Assembly (NCBI GenBank): GCA_947462335.1
Contig: OX381721.1
Coordinates: 8,618,001-8,682,000 of the forward strand
Source of the DNA: Harmothoe impar
Lineage: Eukaryota; Annelida; Polychaeta; Phyllodocida; Polynoidae
Length of the DNA stretch: 64,000 nt
Direction: 5' to 3'
Below, one piece after another: positions 14,901-29,900 of this stretch; positions within the stretch are counted from its first letter, which is position 1, and each line of letters opens with the position of its first letter. Under the pieces are notes generated by a model, which worked only from the letters and a program-made list of their open reading frames with translations, had not been told where the DNA came from and did no database searches. Made by a program: the position numbers and the translations under genes.

Positions 14901-17900
14901 AATGTATGACGTGCAGTAAAGGTAGACAAAATGCATAGACACTATTATGTGAGATGAACATGCCTTAGACAGATGTGCCGTATGCCTCCATAGCAGGGGG
15001 TGCGGTGACATACCCAGATGATGCAGTACACTCACGGGCATTCAACCCCACACTATATACCAAAGCCACGTAGGTCATAATTCTGACGCTCTGTGAACTA
15101 AGGCAACCCATTTCCTGTCCTAACCTACATACGTCACAAAGCTTATATAGACTGCTATGTTCGCAATGCATGCCCGAGCGCAGCAACAGCTAGAGGGTCT
15201 TTATATAGCCCCTTTGTGGTATAAAAGATAAAACCACCAATAAGAAGTGGAAAGAGGCATTTGGGCCATGCATGTGGCAGTGACACATCAGAGGGATACA
15301 TGTATTATAACCATTTACGGGCCGCAGAGTGCTTTCATGTGCGTTGTACCGATGAATAAAATGCAAACTGGGTGAGGTACTCGCTGGCGTTCTATTTATG
15401 CATTATTATAACGACCCTATGTGGTTGATGATTATGGCCGGCCTTACACATCAGCATAGTGCATGAGAGCGACTCAATCGTGGTGCATTACCGCATCATG
15501 ACGAGAGGAGATCATGAAGCTTTTAGGCATCATGATCATGCTGTCCTTAGAGGTTTATGGGTGCCTGGAGGGACCTATAGAACACCAGGGGTACCTATAT
15601 GCACAGTCATGATAAGCCCGGCCTCCTTTCTACAAAGACCTTATCTGATTATACTAGGCCTCTGCGCTATTGGCATGGCGGGAATGCTTATAGATCTTGG
15701 GCACTTGATGAGGTTCACAAAGGTTGCCTGCACTAGAGGTATGTGCTCTTTAAGGCTAACTAAAGCTACCTATACTAGATAATTAAAACATTGGTGCAAC
15801 GGAAAATGCTCCCTATAGTAGAAGTCCTAGCTATTGCTGAGCCCGAGGATGACAAAGACCGCCTATAGTAACTGTTGATCTCTAAGCTTCTGCTAGGGCT
15901 GACAAAGGCTGCCTATAATATAGTAGATAGCTGATATGTTAGTGATGCTGACAAATGTAGGCTACACTGGATCACTGATGTGGCTCGAGAATTCCTGAGA
16001 CACTTTCATAGACAAATGGCTCTACACCGGCAGGGTGCATAGCACAGCCCGAGCAGGTATAATCTCACAGGTTGTACCAAATCTAAGGGGAAGTATTCTG
16101 TTAATTGACATTCTAAATACATCATATCAAAGTGTCCCACAGGTGTAACTCTAAACCATCCGCAAGTATCCTCCAGGATCTTATATAGTCTCGCTTGCGT
16201 TGGCCACAAAGCTTTCATTTATATTTAAAGTAATATTCTGCCTAGGCCATGAATAACCGCTGTTCTGTCAAACTTGATATTGTACACCTTACAGAGTTAA
16301 CATACATGAGTTGATTGTTATTGTAATATCTACCTGTACTTAAATAAACTTATATCACAATCTATTATGCAAAGAGTTCTCCCTGTAAGAAAGGGTTCAC
16401 ATGAAACACGATTCCCTTTCATTCCTCCGCAATTAACCTGTGATTCATCTTATCCAACATCCCTTCCATTCATTAATGCAAAGTTATTTCTGCATTGTTG
16501 TGAAATTATAAATATTCTGCAACGTCAGTGAAATTTGATGAGCCTGTTCAGCAGTCACTCCACTTTCATTTCAACTGACAATTAGTGTTATTTATAATAA
16601 CAGAACAACTATGATGTCATAATGAAGCAGATACCTAGCAAAGGGTAAAGCATACCATATCTAATATCAGTTTTTATCTATATGAAATCATAGAAGGAGC
16701 ATTGATATTGTGATACATGTATATTAATTTCTGATGTATATTTCAAAGTACATGACCGATGCTACCTTTTCGTACTGGGAATTAGGTTATGCATATATAG
16801 GAAAAGGAAAGGATGTAATTATATATGGAAGAGCCTTTCTTGGAAATATAAGATTTCTCATTAAATTGGGTTTAGATGCTTACCATTGCAGAAGTATGGA
16901 CCAGTAGCTTAGCCTATGCCACAGTATGACCCCAGTAAACACAACTACGTAGGTCAGACGTAAATATACGTTCATTTGGGGTCTGAACTACGTAATTTTA
17001 TAAGGTTTATGAATGGCAAAACGTGAAGATTTATTGATGTTCAACAGACGTAGATATCAGATTTACGTTTTTCACCCTCATTCGAACGTAAATATAATAT
17101 TATTGCAAAATAACACTAACTTGACCTACAAGTATAAGTGGGATTCCAGCATAGATAAATATCATTTTCATTCACAGATGTGATTACTTCAGAAATACTA
17201 TAAATGAAAATATCAATATATATATGTGACACCAACCTAGTATCTCTGTGTCAGAAAAGTAACCTTAGTTTTGGCTTCAGTGAGGCTTTGTGTTTTTTCA
17301 GTACCACCCATGTGGTGTTAAATCAACAGAATCCCTTAATATAGATATAATCGTCTATTGTTTTATCTCCTCATCTTTATGACTGAATAGTCAATGGTGA
17401 CTAGCTGATTTACACAACATTAAATTCATAAGCATTAAGAGTGTATTGATAGAATGTATGAAATTTGCTCAAATGCAACATGATTTCTCCATAGTTGATA
17501 GTGCTTCCATCTAGTGTGATACTGGGGAGTTGAATACATAGTTGAGGTTGAAAAAATGTGACTTTCAACATAGATATACATAGATTTGTTAGGTCTATTT
17601 ACGTCTGAATGAGGTTTACAAATGTAACTCAGACATCTACGTCAGTTGAACGTAAATAAACCTTCATGTTTTGACGTTCACAAACCTTACAAAAAAGCGT
17701 AAATCAGACTTTTGGTTGAGACCAAACCTAGACAAACCTCTGAGCTACGTTGGAATTACGTAGCTTGTTTACCGGGACGTTTCTGTACCGGTAAAGAACC
17801 TCTAGTTCGGTAGGGACCAGAGAAATAATGACCATAGGAGCTGAATTCCGATGCATCTATCTATGGCTGCATAATACAGATTATTTCTCCAATTCACCTA

Positions 17901-20900
17901 GGGTTTTCTATTCCCAGAGATAGATGAGAAAAGCATCATATGAGGATTGTCATCAAACCTTTTATTAAAATTAATATGACTTCCCATTAGTGAGATTTTA
18001 AAGAGTTCAGTGACGACTAATAAATATTTACCTGTCATAACAGCACTTCTGTTTACCACCGCTTTCATCAGCGAATACCCCCTCTGCGCACCCGGTCGCT
18101 GTATTCACCATGAAACGGGTGTCGAGATTGGCTTGTGCCAGTGTGCAGGGGCATGGCGGGGTCACTGTTCCCCTAGGTTGTGACCTTTGACCTCTATACC
18201 AGGTCAGGCAGCTAAGGTCAGGTGATGACATTTTTTCTCCAAATGTGAAGAAGTAGCGACCGTCATGACCTACAAGAAAACATATTAATATTTTAACAAC
18301 CAAACATATGCTACTCATTTTCAATAACTGTCACTAGGCTAAACACAACAGTTGTGGGTAGATACACATAGTTTCATCAACAATGAATATCTACTTTTAA
18401 CACTTGACTTTTTGATAAATGTTTACATGTGTAACAGAAAATTATAGATACTACATATGGTATTGATGCATGTATAATTTTGCTCCATCAATCATAATTC
18501 AGTATTAATGTATTTTATGCATTTCTTAATAGCTGTTAAGACATTTAAACTGCTTGTTACACTGACCAATATTACTCTGATATCCAGGGGTGTCGCCGAG
18601 CAAATCAATCTGAACGTCACTTCCGTTTCCAAAGGAGTAGCCAATCAGAAAGCGTCTTTCAGTGGCCTCCATGTTGAGCCAGGGTCCATCCGGGTTGTAG
18701 TTGAACATGCCAAACGACTGCTCATTGGTTGTCGCCAACACCAGTTGGAATGTAGCATTCTGGGAATTGATTATAGCAAAATAATTACTCAGGGATGAAA
18801 TGGTAGGTTTATACCATTGGTGGGGGATTTGCAGGCATGTATTCATTGGATTAAGGCTTTATCAGGTTATCAGTTGATTGACCGATTAGGCATCATTCTG
18901 ATTAACGGTACACACTAGTCAAAGGTTGCAAACAGATTATGGTGAAGTTAGTCATAGTTTGGGAAAGGTGACTATGGTTGAAATCATTAACTAATCATCC
19001 ATTGCAGTGTAAAGTGAGTAATTAATGAGAACCATGCATCTAAGATGCTAGATTATTTGTTGGCCATCACAGGCCAACTGAGAGTGTTTGCTCCTAATAA
19101 GAGCAGCCTTTTATGGAAGAATTGAAAGTAGTACGACCCAAACCCTACATATTGCATCCTTGTCATATGCATCTTTATACATTTTCAGAATATCCTTGCT
19201 TACAGGGGGAAATGATCAAGGTATACTGAAAACCAACTGTTGACCACACACCAACAATTGGGGTATCTAAGGATGGGTTGCTACGATAATGCACTGGTTG
19301 TGAAGGCCCTCAGGAATATTATCGACCCTTAAATCTTAGCCTTGCGATGTGAACGCACCAAGAGTTGTATTTGTCAGTTACCCACAATTGAACCTCCATC
19401 CGCGATTTTACAGCGTGTTTAAAATAAATAATCACTGCCAAGGCTGAAACAGTCCATATAGAGTATTGTGCTTAAGCAGACACTTAATGTCTTTTATGGG
19501 GTCAATATTCCTGAGGCCCAGAAAGCCTATTGATAGGGGGGTCACTAAGAACTAAGTGAATAAGGACAAGGTACCTAACTATACACAATGATCCCTATCA
19601 CAACACAATTGCATTTCTATGAAGGTAATCATGATATGTTCACGATTGTAGTCTGAATGACTACCCCATACCGATATGACTTAGAGATAAATAGGGTTAC
19701 TGGAGCTACATTATTAAACTTATATCTTATACCGTTAAAATTATAAATGTAAAGGTCTTTTTTCATTATATTTGTAATTGAGAGAGACCAAGCTAAATTT
19801 TGTTAACGTGGATCTTACTCTGTTGGGGTGGCAATTCAATCAAAAAGATCTAATACAAAAGACAAAGTAACTTTTGACAGACATAACTCATTCAGACAAC
19901 AAAATTGCATAATCTATCAAGCAAAAATATATTTTCCCAAAACATTCCACTTGTAAATTAGGTATAGTATATACTATGTCACAAGAAAAAAGGGACAGAC
20001 AGTTATGCAACCATAATAAAAGAACATCATTCTAGCTTTTCTACTATGTTATGACACCCTACTTCCCAAACTGAACATGAGAGTCAACTAACATGTAATC
20101 TAAAATAAAAATTCCAAAAGGTTTGTCTCCTGTCCGTAGCCATATATTATCCCTTCACCATAATTAGTTGATTAATTCAATAAGATCTATGGGTTTCAAT
20201 TAATGTAAGTAAGATTTTTGTACCCAACAAATATTAGCATTTAAGTAAATGTAGTAAAGCCATAGGAGGGGGTAGGTGAGACTACAGGAAACAGGTAGTA
20301 ACTACAGGTGAGATGGAAAAAGATACTTGCTTTCCAAGACTTTGGGGGAAGGTTCTAAGTAGGAGGGGAGATTGGGTATGGAGAAGTAAGTAATTGTGAC
20401 CATTGTGATAATGAACCATTCTTATAAAGCCCCCATTAAAGCCATTATTCCACTGTAGATGATTTGACTGACCAACGCTCATTTGTTGCTCATGTATTAT
20501 CCGTCAGTCAAATCACCAACTATAGAATACTGCCTTCAGACAGGCGGATTGTTAAATAAATACATGGCAATATGTTGGAAAAAGAGAACAATTTATTTTA
20601 TCTATTTATTTCTATGTATGATATATCTTGAGTTTCTTTTTATAAAATGCATATAGAGCTTGGGTGCATGTCTCCTTAGATTTCCATAGTATGGACGAGA
20701 GCGGCAGGCGCCTAGCTGCGGTTTGGGAACTACAGCTTATTTCATATTGAGAGCATTTTTTCAATTTGTTAAGCTAGTTTCTATCTTTATTAGTTCAAAA
20801 GTTAAGTCTATAATGTATGTTAATCTGCCTTTTCATGAAGTATAAAAGATTTTCCACAAAATTTACCTTTCACATAGCCATATTGTGCAAAAAGTAGCAC

Positions 20901-23900
20901 TGCAACACTCTGATTTTAGTTCATAATCTTGATTGTTATATATTATTCAGCTTAACTTAAGTTTTTGAAAAAAATTGTTTGTCTAATTTGTGATTTATTC
21001 ACCAGAATGCACCAGAAATAACTACTTTCAAGGGTCGGGCCCATTCAATTCAATGATACAGACATCCATCTTGTTTGGCCAGTCCTGGAGAAACTAGCAC
21101 TGGGACCCCACTTTTTTTTATATTTTGATTGCATATGATATAAAGAACAAATAATTTGAGTTTAAAGAAAATTGTTTGTCAATTAATTTTTGGGTCACCT
21201 GCAGCTCTTGTCTTTAAATGCAAATAGTAAGTTAACATTTGACATGAATATGCCAATAAACATGAACAAGTCAAGTTGAGATTTTCCAAGTCAAGTAGGA
21301 TTGCTTTCAAATGAGTCATTTGACAGCAATAATTAACATTTTGTAACAAATGGATGTTTCAAAGAAGTGCTATCATTTCATAACAGGATTGCTGATGATT
21401 GATCTACCGAATGTATCCTACAGGTCGTTGTCATGCTCAATTAAGCATGATCAAAGTTGTAGTTGTGCTTTCTCAACAGAGTAGATTCATCAGGAAATCA
21501 GTAACAAAGTCATTATAAAAATAGCTTTGTTTGTGAGATGCTAATCACTGCATGCATTGATTATAATAGCAGTAAGGTGGTTAGACAGTAACATAGGATA
21601 TGAAGTCAGAGGGTGACCTCAAGGTATGCATTCCAAGATGTGTCATAGAATAGTTATTGTTAAAGTACCCAGTGATGATAGAGTGAATCTTTATTATTAG
21701 TTATAAAATCACAGTTAATTGGGGAAATACCAGAGTAAAATCATTGAATATAGATACAATAGTGGTCACTTGTTCATAAGTTGCTGCTTACTTGTTTCAA
21801 AGTTCCCAATGGCAGCTTAGTATGCGATTACCGTACAGATTAAATTTAATCTTGGTGATAGGTAGTTTCAACGTTTAAAATGTCCACTTACAACCATAAA
21901 ATGCCATCTGGGTATACCAAACTTGCATGGCCTATAGGCATTTTTGGAGTCGATCCTTTCTTGTTTCAGGACCATTTAGGACTTACCTTACAAACTACCA
22001 GATTATTTTACGTTTTTTTTATGTTTTGTTTCAACCAATACAATGAATGATACTGAACACATACTGATTATAATTCTATAATGGATGTGATTATAGAATC
22101 ACAAGAATCATAACAAAATGGAGGTGGCAATTCTGAACATAGATAATTGAGGACATTATAGTCCCCAGAAGCTATGAGTAGAATTCAGCACCTTTGCTGC
22201 ACAAATTCTGTGCCAAGCCACCATGAAACCCTCATGAAAAAAACACACTCACCTCTTTACTGCCTGCAGACACATATGACGGATACGGTTCTACTTCCTT
22301 CCATGTAAACACAAGCGCGTACGTCAAATTGACGTCACCGGCGTTTTTCCTTACGTCAGCTGATATGTTGTCAAAGTTACCGCTCCTGTCACTTGGTTCG
22401 TAGAGGTCTACCCAGAGGGCACCAGGGCCACTGGTAGTGTCTAGATCCGTCCACCAGGGGGCGACAACTGCAGTTTTTGGCGGGAATACTGGATTGGCGC
22501 CACCTGGAGGATTGGGTGGTAAGTAGTCCTGGCTGAAACTCACGTGCCCATCAATGGAGGCCTACAATTTAAGAGAAATATGTCATTTATTTACACTGAA
22601 ATGACTACATAGTGCTCTTTTGTTGACATGATGCATGGATTTAGTTCAGAAGGCTTAGCATGATGCGCAAATGACTCATCATGACGACAAATGAACATGA
22701 AGTCTTGGGGAATCATGCCCTCATTAAGGATGAATGTTTAATACATTGATATCCTGGTAGAGTATACTTTTTAGATAAAAAAAAAATCAATAATTGGATG
22801 TCACCTAGGAAACCAGCATACAGTGTCGGAGAGAAGAGATTATTTCATTGTCAATTAAGCAGAAGAGAATACTCTGCCAGCTAGTTCAATATATTTACTG
22901 GTGATGTTATTGAGACCAATGGAAGGTACGTGCATAGCCTTATACATAATATGCTCTGCATACAGGACCTGAATCACATACATTCCGTTAAAATACAACT
23001 ATATACCAACTATCTAGGGACACCATGCAATTTGCTATAAGTTTGCTGCCTTACTCCGAGCGAACAATGATAAAATGTCTTGCATATATATGGAAATGTT
23101 ATCGGAGAAATGGCTGTCGTTCGGTCTATCAGCTACCAGACCCCAATCAACCTCAGTGCCCATACAGACGCCCCGCCAACTTGACATTTCTGGGAACCGC
23201 CTCCGATATCAATTACTTCATCTCTTCTACAGAAATGTCTCAGCCTACCCTGCCCAGACGATGATAAACACGACCATCACCTAAAAGACTGATTTCACCA
23301 AAATCGTCTTGAAGCAATATTGCTGGTAAATGATAAAAATGGAGTTTACAGTTTCTCATGAATAGGGGATTTTAATCTTATGTTGAACTATGATCTATGA
23401 TTTATCTTTCCTTTTTGCAAATAAGATATAGAGCTCAGTGTTCAAGGCTTACTTGTCCCTTTTTAAAAGACTTCACATGAGAAATTTGGTCAATTACTGT
23501 TGACTCATTTGAACAGATTTTATGTCAATATCACCCTGGAGAGGAAAACCTTTGTCCAAAATCACTTACTCAAATAATCAAGACAATAATTATTCATATT
23601 AAATGATAGCATCAACTGAATAACGTCAGTGTTTAATTGAGGATATCCCATATTTGATAAGAAAGTATGACTTACATAGACTTTGTAGTAGCGGGAGCCG
23701 AAGTACGGTAATCCGCCGGGTACCTGGAAGACAGCGCTGCGTTCAGTGTCGGAGCTGTACCGTTTGCTGTCGGTACCCAGCGAGTAAATGGTTTCTCCTG
23801 TAGGTACAAGGGAAACCAGCATCAGTTAAGTACGTCATAATGTATGTAATATGAATTACACTATAGATACGTGAAAACACATGAGAAATTATCATCTTTA

Positions 23901-26900
23901 AATAAAAGACTATAAGAGAACTTGCCATGGTCGGAATAGACACGCACTGTGGCATTTACTGAGAACAGATACACTGAGACAAGGAACCGTGTATAATCAT
24001 ATATAATCATTTAGCAGTCTTACGATGCACTTCAATCCCACCTCACCTATTGCTCAATTAACCAGATAGCAATACCAACAAATGAAATTCAGTTAAATTG
24101 ATTTCATTTCATGGCAAGGCGGATCTCACCCAATAAAGGCATTCAGCCCCGATGGAATCTAGCCGTTATAGCTATAAACCTGATCATGAAATCTCAACAT
24201 TATCTTGTGATGCATAAAGGCTATATAGAAGATCAATACCTAATGAAATAAACAATTTAATGGTACAGACCGTAGCAGTACAGATGGCTAAAAAGAGCAA
24301 AGGAAGATTAAGGACTTGTAAGGGTATTTGATAGATGCTCTCTAACTATTGACATTTCCCTTTCAAAGACGTTTCTTTCATAATCCGATCGATGGTTCAG
24401 TCCCCTGACCTTTGTCTCATACACTGAGGATAAAATCAAGAGTCTAAGACTTATCATTTGTTGCGAAGTGTGTCTATTTTAGTCTCTGTCTGTTTTTAGC
24501 ATCCTCTTATACTCCCTTGTTATCTCCCTGTCTCCACTCTTATAATGAACCACCTCAAAAAGCTTACCTCAGATTTGAAGTAGGCCTAGGTTATGTAAAA
24601 TCTGCACAAAAGTAAAGCTATTATAGGAATAGAACTGGGACCTAGTCCTACATGGTCCATGCTGTTTGATATCTAGGTTACTTTCTTAAGTAAGATGTTT
24701 TAGCAAGTTTCTATGTTGTGGTATGCTGGTAGAATAGCCATTTGTTCCAACCCTATACCTGGATATAGTTCACTCCAGGAGGCACCACAGATCAACTAAC
24801 TAGTGGATAAATCGGATTGGCTTAGTATCCACACAGAACTGATGTAAATGAAAAAGAACCCTACACCTAAATTGGCATGCTCAACCTACTCATGTATGAT
24901 ACCTATTTGAAACACACCCAAATGACATCCCTCATGCAGATCCCTGCGCCATTCTACCATTCTGCGTCAGAGGTAGGAGTCAGAAGGCCTCCCTGTGCGG
25001 TTCATATCTGTGTAGCAGAATCTTCACTCTCCTGGTATATTCTGGATTCAGACTCAATCCTAACTACATAAATTAACATACATTATCTGCCTGCGAACAA
25101 AGGTCGTTGTATCCATACACAAAGGTGATTGACAGTGACGAGTGGCACTATCTGTTCTCTTACTATAGAATACTATTCTACCCGGGTACACTAAAGTACA
25201 TGCCTCCTACCATATTTGAATAAGGATGTCCATTCAAAGAGGCCCTTTGCATCTAAATTGAAATATAGCATAGGTTACATCTACTATGTTTACCCAGTCT
25301 GATTAAAGTCAACAACCGTGTACATAGCAGCTGGGTATAATATTAAGTTGGCCTGGAGTGATGCTTTCAGTCTATGTAGTCGAAGGTCCCACATTCATGA
25401 TTGCATGGTAATATTTGCACAATAGCTGAGCCGTGATACTTCGTTCACATATGTTTTGTTGCCATTCATCCCTAAGATTAAGTGAGGTTACAACCCAATG
25501 ACATCCATATCTTTATAGCTTTTGCACATCATGTTTAGAGATGCTATTTCAGACAGGTCTCCACCTTGGTGAAGTGAGATCCTAAGATTATGCCATACTC
25601 AGGTCATGTGATACCTATTAGCCATTCAGTGTGCAGCTAAGCCCTAGTCGTTTTTTTTGTGGGAGTAGGAGCAGACTTTGGGCCCGTACCGGTCAATGCC
25701 CGATCCAGGAGCTGTGGTTACCCCTATTTAGATCCTCTCTTAAAAGGAAAATGAGTGGGGAAATGCCCATGGCAATCCTCAGACATGTCTAAGAGTCTCC
25801 TTGATTTTAGATTTCATTCCATGTAATCATTAATGAGATATAAAAACATTATATATAGCACTTTCATGTATTATACCCCATTGCCATGAATGATACATGA
25901 ATGCAGCCCTGGTGATAACCTTGCCATACTGCATCAATGCAGTTTGAGCGAATTAGTCACCTATCTAAAATATATTGCAGCGAACATTGGTCTGATTTTC
26001 TCGGCACTTTTGGGGCATGACGCAGAAACATGTTACCCAGGTACTATATGGATCTGCATCAGCAAAATTTGTCACCTGAGTAACACCCCCTATGGAGCTG
26101 TAGTGTAGGGCTAGCGCTAGGTATCCACTCCATCATAGTCCATCTCGGACACTGAAGGGGTTCCTCCACAAGGCTCATTTGGGGTAACCGATCGCTGATC
26201 CATCAGGCATTTTCAAATGCGCACTATAGATTGATGACATTTCTTCAACCACAAAGGTCCAAAGTCCATTAGTCAATCTTTGGCTGGCTTTTTATGTTTG
26301 GTAGACATGATGCCTCATACTGTGCCAGTGCTTCTACACTTCTAGAAGCTTCAGCTGTCACTATCTGTAGTCATTACTATCATAACTGCATGGTCGATAT
26401 AGGCAGCTTATTCAACAAGAAAAATACTGCTTTCGCTGGAAAATGGAGATGGAATTGACAAATAGCAAGATAAATCTTACGGAAGCAGATGACTCCGTTG
26501 CCACGAGTACCCGGCTGACACTGGCACCGGAAGCCACCCGGCGTGTTGATACAATCTCCGTATGTGGCGTCACACTCTCCAATCACTGCTCGGCATTCGT
26601 CAATGTCTGAAAGAAGAAGAAAGTAAAACCAATATCTCAATGTATGTCTGCTTATATATGGAAGCTGCAATAACTCGGAGTGCACAGATAGCGCAATAAC
26701 TGAGAGCGAACTGCTATATAGAAAGAATGGTCTGCATGTGCACACTGGCTCCCACTGCATAACAGAGAAAGGCACGGGTAACGGTAATTACGAGAAATCC
26801 AGTGAGTGATGGGAGATTTGGTCAGAGGTATCTAAGTACTCGGTTATCTGTCCCTAGCTAAATGTTAAACATCATAGAGTGCAAGAATCCAGAGTGGAAA

Positions 26901-29900
26901 ATGAAGAATATACACTCAAAAAAAGGAGTTGTAATTGTTGCGGTCACAGGTGCCATATATATATATTTAGGCAGCTGGGACAAGGGTACCCTGTGAAGCT
27001 GATGCCTTCTGCGTGTCTGTTCACACATGTAGGATGCTTAGGGCTGGGGCAGGCAAACAACTCCTTATGTATCACCATGACTAGTAGAATATCAGCTACT
27101 CACCAGTAAACACACCTGTACCGGGCCAGTACCGTCATTGTACTGGCAAGTACCGGCACTACCGGGCCAGTACTGCCAGTACAGAGCCATTATAATGCCG
27201 TTTAAGCTTGGTTGTACTGGAAAAGTGCTGGCATAGTACCGACATACCAGTAAGGGTATGCCGGTACTGGCCCAGTACTGGCATGCCACTACCAACATGC
27301 CGGTACCGGCACAGTAGTGTTCAAAGAAACCACCAGATGTCACTGGTGCATGTTTTATGATATTGAGGGTTTAGTTGCATATGATATCTCTATAATTATG
27401 ACCCGCAGAGTCTTCAAATAGTTTTAAATAGTTAAGCCTGAAACAGATTTCCTGTGAAATCTTATGGAATACAAACTTTTACATTAAATGTTATAAACAA
27501 CGGGAGAACAAAGGGCATGTCTTTGCAAACACCTTTTGCTTGGTTATTACACAACCATAAGACCTGCAAGGTGTTATCTCTGCCAAAAACTGGTATGCTG
27601 TACTACTGGCTATAAACTGTAGCTGGTTGTTGCACCATGATGATTGATTGCCTAAGTCTTCAGGCCTTGAAGCACAATGGGTGCAATATAATGTTATTTT
27701 GCAACAGATCACTTATGCTTTTGATTCTACATTATACTTAATACAGTAATCAGTAACCGGTCCGGTACCGGCCCAGTACCGAAATGCCAGCATTGGTCCA
27801 GTACTGGTCCGATGCTGGCCCTGTACCATGCCAGTACTGGCATACTGTACTGGCCCGGTACTGGTGCCATTTGCACCCCAGTACTGGCCCAGTACAGATT
27901 GCCTGTACTGGCCCAGTACCGTTGCCAGGTGTGGGCCAGTACAGGACCTGTAAAGGCGTGTTTGCTGGGTATACGTATTGGCTTGCAGCTTGGCTGGTGG
28001 GCACGTGTTGGTTACATACAGCTGGCCCCAACCAAAGTGCTAACCTTAATACTCCTTACCTTAATGTTTTATGGTGATACGCTGGCATATACATGTACCT
28101 TTAAAATGGCTATACAGTCATTAGGTGCATAATGCCACCATTCAATATCTAAAAGACACAACCTTATATAGTTTGATAATTGAACACTTTTGTACTCTTA
28201 TTTACCCATGGTGAAATCTTGCATGCAGCGCCGTAGAGTATTGTTATATGCAATATGCCAATCATCATGAGTATCGACATTATGCCTGCTCTCATTACTT
28301 GTGAGTTACTTACTAGGGCTGCATTTATGCATCATGACATTGCATTAATGACTATGTGAGAGGGTTACAGTTAGCATCCTTACCTTGTGTACAGTTGGCC
28401 CCCGTCCACCCCTGGTCACAGATACAGGTGAAGTTCAACATCTGACTTAGACACACCCCATGTGCACATGGACTATCGGCACACAGGTCGATGACTGAAA
28501 CACAATTGTACATGAAACACACTACTAACATGTTATCATTCATAACTTTTTACAATGGCCCCAATTTAACACCTGGGACTAAAATTATGCCTACTGAGTT
28601 AAAAGCTATATCAGTTGTTTCTTTTACTTCGGATACATTTTAGGAACTGGGAGTCAAGTTGAAATTTGATTGTAATAACTGTACTCACAAGGTGAAATAT
28701 TTTGGTAACCTGCTCGAGAAGATCATGTCACTGGTTTCATTGTTATAGTAAAACATCACTCCATGTACTGCATATATTTTAGAATCCCCTGAATATCATA
28801 CGGATTTCATGCTTTCTTGGATATTCACTGCACTTAACTTTTCAAATCAATATATTACATTGCTTTAGTTGAAGAGAAGCTCTGCCTGACATTCAATGTT
28901 ACATGCACACGGTAGCTATGAAAGAAACAAGAAGAGAAGTTAGGTCCATGTTTGCTAACTCACATTGGCACGTGGCTCCGTTACCAGTGTACCCCGCGGG
29001 ACACATACACGTGTAGCCTCCTTCTGAGTTACTGCACGTACTGCGTGGGTCGCAGTCAGGGATCGGGCTCAACGAACACTCGTCAATATCTGTGAATAAA
29101 AGGAGGAAATCATTACTGATTATATCTTTGTTATGATTTGTTATAGTTGCATCCTTATTATGGTATTCTAGGCTGTGAACTTAAGCGCGGATTCCTCAGA
29201 AGGTGATCGTGTAAGGATCTCTCTCCCTGGAACATGGCATGACAGAGGCATGCATGGCTGGTTGGTTCCTAGGAGTAGTTGTATGATAGTTAGAACAAGT
29301 CAAATCAAAAGCGAAGGGTATAAAACTAGTGCTGTTAACTATTATGACGACCAGAAAGAAAGAACCAGTTGTGGGAAGCTCATGTAAGGTTAAGATAGAC
29401 TAGAGTAGAACCACAGATACAATTAAGCCAAGGTACTTCCTTATTTATTTATTTTATTAGGACCCCAATTCAGATTTCATCTTTTTGGTAAGGTAAGGGG
29501 ATGAGGGAGGTTAATATTTCTATTAACCCTTTGAGGACGACCAAAAATTGTTATGCCTAGCTGTGGGGACGAGAAATTTAGCAGGAATTTTCTCTAAGGA
29601 CGAGGCATTGCTGAATCCCATAGAGTTAGGATGACTATAGTCGATGCTCGTCCTGCCATGGCATCAACTATAGTCGATGCTCGCCAAGCCATGGCATCAA
29701 CTATAGTCGATGCTCGCCCACAAAGGGTTAAGTAGGTATGGTAAGACTATGTAGGGCAGAAGTGAATGGAACGGGTTCTGCCGTCAAATACATACCAAAA
29801 ATCAGGCTTATACATAATATATTCAAAACAAATTGGCGAATCATCTTCTCAAATATATGAAAACCTATCACTGGCCTTTTGAAAATGAAACTAAAAGGTC

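Noticed and set aside
27784..28132. Overlapping open frames over the GTACTGG array
   Set aside because: They are created by the repeat (no stop codons in the repeated words) and encode low-complexity peptides.
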